Made by a program: the position numbers and the translations under genes
Notes under the pieces: model-generated
Database searches by the model: none
Seen by the model: the letters and a program-made list of their open reading frames with translations, nothing else
What the model was told of the DNA's origin: nothing
From: Limnanthes douglasii subsp. nivea
Lineage: Eukaryota; Streptophyta; Magnoliopsida; Brassicales; Limnanthaceae
Reading direction: 5' to 3'
Assembly: GCA_036936605.1 (NCBI GenBank)
Contig: JAUPFV010000001.1
Span: forward strand, 323,170,250 to 323,234,249
DNA: 64,000 nt
Shown here: one piece after another, positions 44,045-55,018 of the stretch
How positions within the stretch are numbered: position 1 is the stretch's first letter
Layout of the letters: each line of letters opens with the position of its first letter

Positions 44045-44132
44045 CTTTTTTCGGGTCTCATTATAGCCAAATGGGGTCTCATTATAGAGGGGTCTCATTA
44101 TAGCCAAATGGGGTCTCATTTTAGCCTTGCCC
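44045..44132. repeat. Right TIR of the large MULE with reiterated core
   Basis: GGGTCTCATTATAG occurs four times in the last 90 bp, three times followed by CCAAATGG or its remnant. The left TIR has only two such cores. Extra cores at one end might change transposase binding. Confidence 0.85.
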
Positions 44133-44141
44133 AAACATTAT

Positions 44142-44344
44142 ATATTAATAACAAATAACCTTCCGAGACAATATTACTAATTTTAATAGTAAGCTTGGCC
44201 CATGGACCAGACACATTCTATTAAGCTTGGCCCATAAAAAATTAGGGTTTGTGGTACTATAAAATTATAAACTTCTAACACTAACCCTAGCCTCTTAAAC
44301 TTCTCTTCCTCTTCCGTCTCATCGGAAACTCAAAATCCTAAAAA
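44142..44344 (+). promoter_or_regulatory. RPL8 promoter and 5' UTR
   Basis: Two site II-type GGCCCAT motifs (44197-44203 and 44229-44235) and a telo-box (TTAGGGTTT, 44242-44250) lie upstream, plus CTAACCCTAG at about 44280. This trio is the known signature of plant ribosomal-protein promoters and couples expression to growth. The MULE ends only 65 bp before the first GGCCCAT. Confidence 0.8.
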
Positions 44345-45791
<1,447 letters not shown>

Positions 45792-46490
45792 GCTATTCTT
45801 CGTTTGGTTTAGTTCTTTTTGCCTTTCGTTAGAGAATTATAATTCAGTACTTCAGTACTTTGTTTTTTTGATACTTGAATTTCAGTTTTGTTAAGTTGGA
45901 TTGTTTATTTACTGATTATAATCTTTTATTTTGGTTGTGGTTTTATTACATCGTTGATGTATTGTGTTATGTTATAAGTTTTTAAACTTATGTTTTACAG
46001 TAATTCTGGTTTATTCAGCTTAGGAAGTCTTAAAAGATTAAAATGTATAAGAACCCTGTGCTACTTGCTTTCGCTTATAACTTCTAGTGTTGTCGTCATC
46101 CTATTACCAACTTTTTAAGGTTATTACTTGATCCCACTAATGGATGTGAGCTTGAATATTTTTCATTATAACCATAATTGTAGACTCTAAATTTTAGTTC
46201 TCATCTCCCTCTAAAGCCAAATGTGACAACTTCGAAATCAACGTCCATGCTTCAGCTGGCATGGTTATAGTTGTTGCACAATATGAGCCATCTACTGTAA
46301 TTACTAGCTACCAAATTATATACCCAAGCAGCTAATTTATTTAGTCAGTCTGGTAGATACAATACTACTGTCAGATTCAGGAACTTGAATGGCAAGATCT
46401 CAATTAACTCATGAAAATAAAAAAAATCAATTTTATTCTTGTAAAATCAAAAGGAAGCCCATAACATTTTGAAATATAAGAGACGGTATG
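45792..46490. other. RPL8 3' UTR and intergenic DNA
   Basis: No gene supported. I found no copy of the copia LTR here, so the next element lacks its 3' LTR. Confidence 0.5.
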
Positions 46491-46519
46491 TTGTGAATAA
46501 CCATTTTTTGTTTTCTCGG

Positions 46520-47830
46520 TTGATTTGTTAAATCTCTTATATGCAAGAAATTAACCAAACATTCTCACATGCAACTAATGTCATAACACGATACTGAGCT
46601 TTAGTAGACGATCTAGAAACATCAAGCTTTTTGCTTTTTCAATAGATTAATGAATTTTCAAAGAGAACACAGAAGTCACTACTGGATTTATGGTAATGAG
46701 GATCACTTTCCCAATCAACATCTCTATAGATATGCGGTTCAAGTAAAGAATTTGAAGGAAACAAAATGCTATGGACCATAATGCCACGAAGATCAATGGA
46801 CAAAAGTATGAGCACTAACAAGCTAACTAACCATATGAACAACATGAGTTATATTCGCCCGAGTAATAATAAGATAAACTAAGCTCCCCACAAGAGAACG
46901 ATACAGAGTCAGGCAACATAAAGGAACATCATCAGTTGAAAACACCGAAAATTGATTTTAAGAGAGGTGTTTACAGTCCTGATATCATAAAGTCGAGTTT
47001 GTTCAAATAAATCAGATATATATTTTGTCTAAGAAATAGTATAACCTCTGTGCGAATGAGCCACCTCATGCCTAAAAAATAACATAACAGTATCACGTCC
47101 TCGATCACAAACTGATGAGTCAAATCACATTTTAGTGCCTCAATACCATCAATATCATCACACATAATGATCATATCATCTACATATAAAGATAAAATAA
47201 CTCATCTTTCACTCGTACATCTCATAAATAAAGCCGAATCATGATTACCTAGCATAAAAACGAAGTGAAGTAATTATTGTAAATAATTTCTCAAACCAAG
47301 CATGAGGGGCTTGTTTGAGACAATATAAAGCTTTTTTAAGTCAACAAACTTCACCTGATTGGTGAGCAACACTTGGGGGAGGAGTCATGTAAACCTCCTT
47401 ACGAAGATCACCAGTTATAAACACGTTTTTGACATCCAATTGAAAGATCTTCCGTTGGCGAACATATATAAACGCAATAAGAATACACATTGTTGTCATG
47501 TTTGTCACTAGGGCAAACATCTCCTCATAATCCATACCATACTTCCGCAGATAGTTTTTGCTACTAAACGAGTCATATCTTTCAACAACCATCAGACTTT
47601 GTTTTGGTTTTAAAAAATCAACAAGAACCAATTATATGTTTACCGAGTGGAGATTCAACCATACCCCATGTATGCATCTCATAAAGAGTAGTAAACTCTT
47701 CAGCTATAACATTTTTCCAACAAGGATCACAAACAACTTCTTTAAACGATTTAGGTTTATATAAATTCTGTATGTTTGCTATGAAAGAATCAAACATAAC
47801 GGAGTAAGAAGAATACACAAATTCTAGTAG
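46520..47830 (-). pseudogene. Copia reverse transcriptase and RNase H
   Basis: The N-terminal part shows MHTWGMVESPLGKHIIGS, EYGVDYEEMF-like (YGMDYEEMFALV), FQLDVKNVFITGDL and EEVYM-like (KEVYMTPPP). The catalytic box LYVDDMIIMCDD is at about 47150-47195. RNase H ends with the DVSRSSTKAQYRVMT motif near 46600. At least four frame changes occur, so the protein is dead. Confidence 0.88.
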
Positions 47831-47839
47831 TTTGATAGA

Positions 47840-49060
47840 CTAATCTGTACGAATAGATCTTCTCAGAGGTAAATAATCCGTTGTTTCACCAAATAAATGA
47901 GCTGACTCAGGCATTGATGGAACATAAGAAGTATCAACTGTTGTAGATATCTCATGAGATGGTACATCAATGACAATGTATGTATTGTTATCGACTTCAA
48001 AAGTATCAATAGCTTGAAGGTCTTTCTTCGTGACGTCATGTGATTTTGTCAGAATTGAATAAAACGGGATATGCTCAAGAAATGTGACATGATGAGATAC
48101 ATATAGTTTATGACTGGTGGGATCATAACAACGATAACCTTTATGTGTATTACCATAACCCAACAAAACACATATAACTGTTTTAAGATCCAATTTGTTG
48201 TGTTCAACATGAGAAAGAAGGACAAAACATATATATCCAAACACTCATAAGAAAGAATAATCTGGAGGTTGTTCATATAACCTCTGAAAGATAGATATCT
48301 CTAAATTATAGGCAGTTAGAATTCGATTAATGACATAAACAATAGTTAGAACTGCTCTTAAAAAACAATAGGAACTTCAGCAAATACAAGGAAAGAACGA
48401 CAGTCTCAACAAAGTGACGATGTTTTCTTGTCGCAATACCATTTTGCTTAGGGATGTCAGTACAAGATGATTGATATATATTACCATCAAATTAAAGTAA
48501 ATGAGTGAAATAATTGGAGGTATATTAACCCCGTAAATCACACTTGAAACACTTTATCATAATATAATATTGAGTCTTAACAAGTGCTCTAAATTCTCTA
48601 TAAAATTTCAAGGAAGTTTGACCGTTGTTTTATAAGATAAACCCATGGGTATCGAGTATAATCATTAATATAAGATACATAATAGGATGAAACACCCTTT
48701 GTGGAGACATGAGATGAACCTCAAACATCAGAAATAATAATATCAAAAGGAGCAATAGAAGAAGTGACACTTTGATTCAATGGTAATTTTTTTTTCCAAT
48801 TTACAACCACTACAATCAGAGATATTACAAGTTTTTAACTAGCATAAAATACATATAGAGACTAAAAACTTTAAACAAGACGCATATAAATGTCCCAAAT
48901 GAGAATACCAAAGATAAAATTCGAAGGGCAAATAACTCAAACAAAAATAACACAAATCTACACTAGAAGCATCAACATTAATAACTTTGAATTCATCTAA
49001 TACATGAAGCTCTCCTAATATACGACGTACTCTAGTTACTCTTTGAGTACGTTTATCATT
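47840..49060 (-). pseudogene. Copia integrase
   Basis: The zinc-binding pre-domain (LWYSHLGHLYASCLKFL ... CSGCKLEK) lies at about 48950-48790. The core (PFDIIISDVWG ... GVSSYYVSYINDYTRYPWVY) is at about 48750-48620, with KQNGIATRKHRHFVETV at about 48440. The C-terminal region (FGYICFVLLSHVEHNKLDLK, VLLGYGNTHKGYRCYDP) is an open frame at 48244-47840. Inserts element cDNA in active copies; here broken by stops. Confidence 0.85.
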
Positions 49061-49064
49061 TAGA

Positions 49065-49369
49065 GCATCCCCTCTATTTTTAGGTAATATAGATTATATT
49101 TGAGTAATGTAAATATAAGTATTACGTTTTTGTTCCAACAACTAGTCTATATTCAAGGTAGTTACTAATCCCTAAAATAATGAGAGAAAAATAAAAGAAA
49201 TAACAAATAAGTTGTACCTGTTATGTAACTGCTACTCTAAATATACCTAGCATAATTTACGCTAATAAATATAGATAGTCTTTTACCGTATCTGTTGGAA
49301 AGATAAAAATCATATATAATCGTTAAATTTATTTTTAACTACCAAGTAGAGTATCTGTTGGGGATGCTC
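49065..49369. mobile_element. Harbinger/Tourist-like MITE, 305 bp
   Basis: Ends GAGCATCCCC and GGGGATGCTC are perfect 10-bp inverted repeats flanked by TTA on both sides (49062-49064 and 49370-49372), the target duplication of PIF/Harbinger elements. It interrupts copia pol. Confidence 0.85.
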
Positions 49370-49545
49370 TTATAACACAAACAAAAATCAGAAAAGAAGA
49401 CCCAATGACAAGATTTATGTAATTGACTGACCAAAACAGAATACAAAGCAAGGTTTGGAACATAGTAAACACTAGAGAGCGATATATGAGGGATACAATT
49501 ATAACCAACACCATATACTGATATTAATGTGGCAATGGTAGACAA
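49339..49545 (-). pseudogene. Copia protease-region remnant
   Basis: After the MITE, the peptide VYGVGYNCIPHISLSSVYYVPNL matches the copia protease C-terminal part (typically GxG ... LxDVLYVPxL). The catalytic DSG lies in the part cut by the second MITE insertion or has decayed. Confidence 0.7.
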
Positions 49546-49553
49546 TATAAATA

Positions 49554-51375
49554 GAGAAAAGTACCAGTAAATACCTACTCAACTACCTAATTACCTAGTA
49601 GTACCCGTTTTTGGGATATATTCAATTGATACCTCAACTTGAATTTTGGACAAAAATACACCCGACTATATATAACCATATTTCTCTTCCCTCCACAGTA
49701 CCCTTCAACCCGAAATCCAGTCCATCCTCACCCGATTTCGACCGGTGACTGGTGACCGTCTTCCACTCCCGATTTCGACCGTTATTTCTACGCCGGTCGA
49801 AGTTGTTTATCTCGACCGAAATCAAGTATTTAGGATCGGCAGTAGGCATTTTAGTTTATGGGTTTATCGTCAAACATAGTAGTTTCTTAGGTTGTATGTA
49901 CTGATAATCGTTATGTGCGTGTTGTGATGTATATTAGATGAGTTTTGGGTGGTTGTGTTGTTGGTTATAGTGCTCTTTCCATATTTCTCAGGCCATGAAA
50001 CGTGCATGTAAAAAGTAGAATAATTCGGATCTGGGTGCATGTGTGTTATAGTACAATTCGCATCTTCATCATGTAAGAATGCACACAATTCGCATGAAGT
50101 CCTGAGAGTTGTGTACACGTTGCGTCTGGGTACAAGTTGTTTACATACAATTCGCATGTAGTCCTGAGAGTTGTGTATAAGTTGCGTCGTGGTAAAATTT
50201 GTTTATATACAATTCGCATGTAGTTATGAGAGTTGTGTACAAGTTGTGTTTGGGTCCAAGTATTGCACATAATTCGCATGTAGTCCCGAGAGTTGTGTAC
50301 AAGTTGCGGCTGGGTACAAGTTGTTTGCATACAATTCACATGTAGTCCTGCGAGTTATGTACAAGGTGCGTCTGGGGAAAAGTTATTTGCCTACAATTTG
50401 CATATAGTTCTGAGAGTTGTGTACAAGTTGTGTTTGGGTACAAGTATTGCACACAATTCACATGTAGTCCTGAGAGTTGTGTACAAGTTTTGTTTGGGTA
50501 CAAATATTGCACACAATTTGCATGTAGTCCTGAGAGTTGTGTACAAGTTGTGTTTGGGTACAAGTATTTCATACAATTTGGATGTAGTCCTGAGAGTTGT
50601 GTACAATTTACGTCTAGGTACAAGTTGTTTGCATACAATTCGTATATAGTCTTGAGAGTTGTGTACAAGGTGCATCTCGGTAAAAGTTTTTTGCATACAA
50701 TTCGCATGTAGTCTTGAGAGTTATGTACAAGTTGTGTTTGGGTACACGTATTGCACACAATTCGCATGTAGTCCTGAGAGTTGTGTACAAGTTGCGTCTA
50801 GGTGAAAGTTGTTTGCATACAATTCGCATGTAGTCTTGAGAGTTGTGTACAAGGTGCATCTCAGTAAAAGGTTTTTGCATACAATTCGCATGTAGTCTTG
50901 GGAGTTGTGTACAAGTTGTGTTTGGGTACACGTATTGCACACAATTCGCATGTAGTCCTGAGAGTTGTGTGCAACTCTCGCGATTTCCTAAGATTTGTTT
51001 GCAACTCTCTCGATTTCCTGAGAGCTGTTACTGGTGAAATTTTATTTTTAAATAAAATCAAAAAAATATCATCAGTGGATCTAGTTTTGTTCATTTAAAA
51101 AAAATAAAAACAATGGTACTTTCATTTATTTTTTTTCCGAGCTCCGGTTTGAAAGATATTAATCTTTTAATAATAAAAGAAAAAGAAAAAGTAAGAAAGA
51201 TAAATTTTGGTTACGTGGTTGTTGATGAAGGGTGAGGGTAGTTAGGGTATTAAAATACTGTTAGGTATTGAGTGATAATTAGGTAGTTGAGATGGGTATT
51301 AAGAGGTAATAGATCAAACCTTGGGTACTAGATGACAATAAAATAGTTGAGCGGGTACCTTAGATGCAATTTCCC
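49554..51375 (+). mobile_element. MULE-type MITE with minisatellite core, copy 3
   Basis: Ends GAGAAAAGTACCAGTAAATA and, as reverse complement, GGGAAATTGCATCTAAGGTA, share the ACTCAACTA block with the other copies. The flanks ATATAAATA (49545-49553) and ATGCAAATA (51376-51384) are a 9-bp duplication with two mismatches. The right-hand body from CTGGTGAAATTTTATTTTT onward is closely similar to copy 1. It is inserted in copia between gag and protease. Confidence 0.85.
50080..50990. repeat. Minisatellite of copy 3, 57-62-bp unit, about 15 copies
   Basis: Units contain AATTCGCATGTAGTCCTGAG, AGTTGTGTACAAGTTG, then either CGTCTGGGTACAAGTTGTTT or TGTTTGGGTACAAGTATTGC in mixed order, a higher-order pattern. 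The sequence differs from the 42-bp repeat of copy 1 though the flanking element body is the same. Confidence 0.9.
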
Positions 51376-51384
51376 ATGCAAATA

Positions 51385-52930
51385 TAGGTGAAATAAAAGT
51401 CAAGAAAATAAAGTATGGCATGTAAGGTGACATACGACGAGACACACTAGAATCTAAAATTCATAAAGGTGAAGAAATACTTAAAGTAGAAGAAGATGAT
51501 AGACTTATGTGAGACATTGAGGTAAACATAAAAATAATATTAGAGATAATAAACCGTCTAAAGTATTCCATAATCTGGCAGTCTAATTTAGAGGGTGGGG
51601 TTATGCTATCAATATATCATAATGATGCAACGCCAGCAGTAAACTGTGAGGAATAAAATGGAGGATAAAAATTGCCAAGAATGACAAAATGATGAGGATC
51701 GCTGCTGAAGCGGTTGTTGCTGAAAGAGTTGTTGTTGTTGTTTTGCTATCAACAATGCATATTAAAACTTTCAATAATTATTTTGTTTATTGAAATCAAA
51801 CTCATCAAAGGCTATCATTTTTCCATCAGGTGTTTGTCTAGACTAATTTGGAGCAGAAGGTCGTTATGGGACAACAAATACAGTACGAACATTAGTTACT
51901 TTGGACCCCCTGTCAACCCGAGATTTAATTCGAGTCTCCTCTATAAAAGTTCATAAGATACCGAATCAACAGTGCAAAAAAGATATTGATAAATGAGTGT
52001 TCCACACAATCCTTCAAACTTAGAAATAACATAAAAAACTGCACAAATCTTTGCTCTTCCCTTTTGACAACATAAGGTTTGAATGCCTTAAATTCTGCAT
52101 AGTTTGTAAGAGCTAATTGATCCCATAAATTATGGCAACATACAAATTTTCAATACACATCTTATTATGTTGTAAAACACATATATCATGCTCTAACTAG
52201 TATCGTCTAGCGCAGTTAGACTGAGTGTACAATATTTCCAAATAATCCCAAACCTCTTTTGTTGTTTCATACTTAGCCAAATGAGTACCTATCGATTGAG
52301 TTACAGAGTTATTAATCCAAGTAATAACTTTAACGTTATCGGTTTCCCAAATATCAAACAACATATCATAGTTCTCAGCATTAATTTTATGAGTATGTTA
52401 AAGTTTTATAACCTGAAACATCTCCCCATATATGCTAGCCACGAAGAAATATTTTTCATGACATAACTCCAATAACATATGTTTTTTTACATTAAGTTAT
52501 GTACTAATAAACTGTAGAAAGTCATCTTTTCCTGTCATATTTGTGATAATAATCCACAAACATTACACAAATATAATCAGATAATCCAACAATATCAAAT
52601 CGAAATCGAAATCAAAACCAAGTCGTAATCGAAAGTCAAATTCTTAATAAAAATTCAATTACCCAATTGAAAGCAAACACTTCAAACGAACAGTATCCTC
52701 AATCAAAATTTAATTACCTAATCAAAAGAAAATAATCCAAAACAAACAGAATCCCAATCAAAATTCAATTACCCAAGCGAAAGCAAACAATCCAAAAGAA
52801 ACAGAATTCTTAATCAAAAATCAAATACCTAATAAAAAAAGATCTATTTGGCTGAGTGGCTAAGGTTTGCTCCACAAAACAAGGGGAGAGCTACGCTTCC
52901 ACAATTAAATCAATCCAAAAATTGATCAAC
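51385..52930 (-). pseudogene. Copia gag remnant and leader
   Basis: The minus strand gives LAKYETTKEVWDYLEILYTQ, typical of copia UBN2-type gag, near 52270-52210, followed by decayed sequence and a Gln/Asn/Ser-rich stretch near 51730. The leader 52550-52930 has repeated TCAAAATTCAATTACCCAA phrases. Broken by stops. Confidence 0.65.
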
Positions 52931-52942
52931 TCTACGATACCA

Positions 52943-53065
52943 TGTTGAAGAATAAAAGAATGCTAGATTTTTATTGATTAAAACTAAATATAATAATATT
53001 ACATAGAGTTTAAGCCACTATTTATAGATAAAATATATGAGTTAATGAGCCTAATATCTCTAACA
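52943..53065 (-). repeat. 5' LTR of the copia element, 123 bp
   Basis: On the minus strand it begins TGTTAGAGATATTAGGCTCA and ends CTTCAACA, followed by the TGGTATCG primer site (52935-52942). The nearby TRIM has related LTRs in the opposite orientation. Confidence 0.8.
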
Positions 53066-53069
53066 GTAA

Positions 53070-54220
53070 CAATTCGATGTGTTTCGTAGTTTATATATAT
53101 ATATATATCATTTTAGTTTGATTAATTGATTAAAGAATAAATATGTGACTCGATGTATATTGTAGCTTATGTATGTATGTTTTTTAGTTTCGTTGACATA
53201 TTAACATGAATAAATATGTGATTAATGTGTGTCGTAGTTTATGTATGTATATTTTTTTGTTTCATTAATGTATGAACATAAATAAATATGTGATTAATGT
53301 GTGTCGTAGTTTATATATGACTTTTTTTAGTTTAGTTAAGTGATTAATATGAGTAAATGTATGATTTAGACATAGTTTATGTATGTCTGTTTTTGAGTTT
53401 GGATTGTAAAAGATATTACACTCATTAGAGATATTAGACCTACTTTATTAGACCCACAATCCCATATTATTAATAATTCTAATTAATAAAAACTCATAGC
53501 CATCTAACTTTATTTTCCAATACGATATCACCTGTCTTTCTCTATTTTCAACATGGTATCCGAGTTTTTGTGTCTTCCGATGGGCCGACTATTAGTTGTA
53601 TTCGTTGTCTGGTAAGAGAATTTTTTTGTTATCTTTTTATTTTTTGGTCACATAGCTATTGCAAGTTTTTTAGTCATGAAAATAAGGAAGGATAACAAGT
53701 TAAGATTGTGGTTACAAGATTGATTTCGATTTCGATTTAGTATTGCGATTTGAGACTTGAGATAAGATTAAAAAAAATGATGAGGTAGAAGAAATATGAA
53801 GAATTATTTTTGAAGAAGAAGGCGTTTGATATATGTGAAGATTATGACTTGTGAAGGCTCAATCGATATCTACTTTGATATCTCATTTTCGTTTTTTTGT
53901 GTATGACAAACTTTCAATGCTTATTATTGTTCTATTGTAAAGAAGACTGTTAGAGATATTAAAATTAGGCTAACTAGCATATATTATGACTCTATAAATA
54001 ATAGCTTAAACTCTATGTAAATATACATTTCCAGTTAATAAAAAATCATATTCATCTTTTGTTTCTCTATTTTCTACATGTTTAGTTTATGAACATGAAT
54101 AAATGTTTGATTCAACGTGTCTCAAAACTTATGTACATCTATAATTTGAATTTGTTTTAATTAACACGAATAAATATGTCATTCAACATGTGTTGTAGTT
54201 TTATTAGTTTCTTAATTTGG
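53070..54220. repeat. Degenerate tandem repeat, about 65-75-bp unit, split by a TRIM
   Basis: AATAAATATGTGATTxA, TGTGTCGTAGTTTATGTATG and TTTTAGTTT...TTAA recur four or five times at 53075-53400 and about twice more at 54079-54220, on either side of the TRIM. Confidence 0.75.
53405..54078 (+). mobile_element. TRIM-like element with copia-type LTRs
   Basis: Two direct repeats, 53405-53553 and 53948-54078, share AGAGATATTA, TAATAAAAA-type and TTTCTCTATTTTC ends. The first is followed by TGGTATCCGAG, an initiator-Met-tRNA-type primer site, and the second is preceded by an AAAGAAGAC purine tract. The 394-bp interior has no pol. No target duplication is visible. The LTRs resemble that of the copia element at 52943-53065. 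Confidence 0.75.
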
Positions 54221-55018
54221 GTCATAACTTAGTTTATCCTATTTTTTAGTTTAATTTATTTATTAATATGATAATATTTTCATATTAATTCCAACAATTT
54301 TATTTTTTTAATTTACTTTTAGATTTTGGAAGGTGACCTAATACTGGCTACTATTAAATAACTTCTAATTGCTAGAAAGAAACGAAATTGGTGAAGGAAT
54401 CTTAAATGATAAATGAAGAAACGTATGAATATTAATATTATTATTCATTATAGTTTGTAGACTTTTAATGTTAATTATATAATTACTAATGTGAGTTTAT
54501 CATTAATATTTTTTATTTTTTATTTTTTTACGATTATTATTTCAAATAAAATTACATGAAATAATACGGTTATTTATTATATTTAGTATAATTATATATA
54601 TTATTCATGTGAGTTTAACTTGAATAACATAGCTACAAATTACATAAAATAATATGGTTAATCATTCTAGTTTGAAAATTTATTCATGTTACTTATTTGA
54701 GTTTAACATAAATAAGACAAAGGCATATGATTTTATCACAATTATTTTTGTTTTAATATACTTATTTCAATCAAATTACACATAAATAATATTGTTAATA
54801 ATTATAGTTTACAGAATTTTTCATGTTGCTCATGTCACTTTAACATGAATAATATTATTATTTTTAATTTTTTTTTATATAAACTATTAGATATGAGACA
54901 TTTGTTATAATATGTTAAACTAATATAAAAATATTATCTATTAACTATTATAAACCACTTTTAAAACTTAACAAAATTTAATATTATCCAAAGTTAAAAT
55001 ATATGATCAATATATTAA
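54221..55018. other. AT-rich stretch, nothing recognised
   Basis: Repeated short phrases (TCATGTxACTxATxTGAGTTTAACAT) suggest a decayed tandem repeat at 54590-54850. No gene. Confidence 0.45.

Larger units (their letters stand above)
36631..44132 (+). mobile_element. Autonomous MULE with OTU-fused transposase, plant mobile domain gene and two paralogous small ORFs
   Basis: The 7502-bp element is bounded by a perfect 9-bp duplication AAACATTAT (36622-36630 and 44133-44141). Its inverted termini agree at about 42 of the first 44 bases (GGGCAAGGCTAxAATGxGAC, then CCCATTTGGCTATAATGAGA). Contents from left: four-exon transposase gene on plus, a 3-copy tandem repeat, an internal TIR fragment pair, a small plus-strand ORF, then on minus a paralogous small ORF and a two-exon gene with a plant mobile domain. 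Clusters of TTCGCAA/TTGCGAA motifs occur near both ends and after the transposase. Near-intact TIRs, exact duplication and unbroken transposase suggest recent, perhaps continuing, activity. Confidence 0.93.
46500..53065 (-). mobile_element. Decayed Ty1/copia element with nested MITEs, 3' LTR missing
   Basis: Read on the minus strand: 5' LTR 53065-52943, an initiator-Met-tRNA-type primer site (TGGTATCGTAGAG), gag remnants, protease, integrase, reverse transcriptase and RNase H to about 46540. The integrase-before-RT order is copia. A MULE-type MITE (49554-51375) splits gag from protease and a Harbinger-like MITE (49065-49369) splits protease from the integrase zinc-binding region. Stops are frequent. 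Confidence 0.88.

Noticed and set aside
50046..51098. Many open frames on both strands
   Set aside because: They follow the roughly 60-bp repeat of the MITE; both strands are open because the repeat has few stops.
52848..52915. tRNA-like D-arm (GGCTGAGTGGCTAAGG)
   Set aside because: No matching anticodon arm or TTC-arm follows. Similar GTGGCTAA phrases at 58870 and 63112 are parts of copia leaders.
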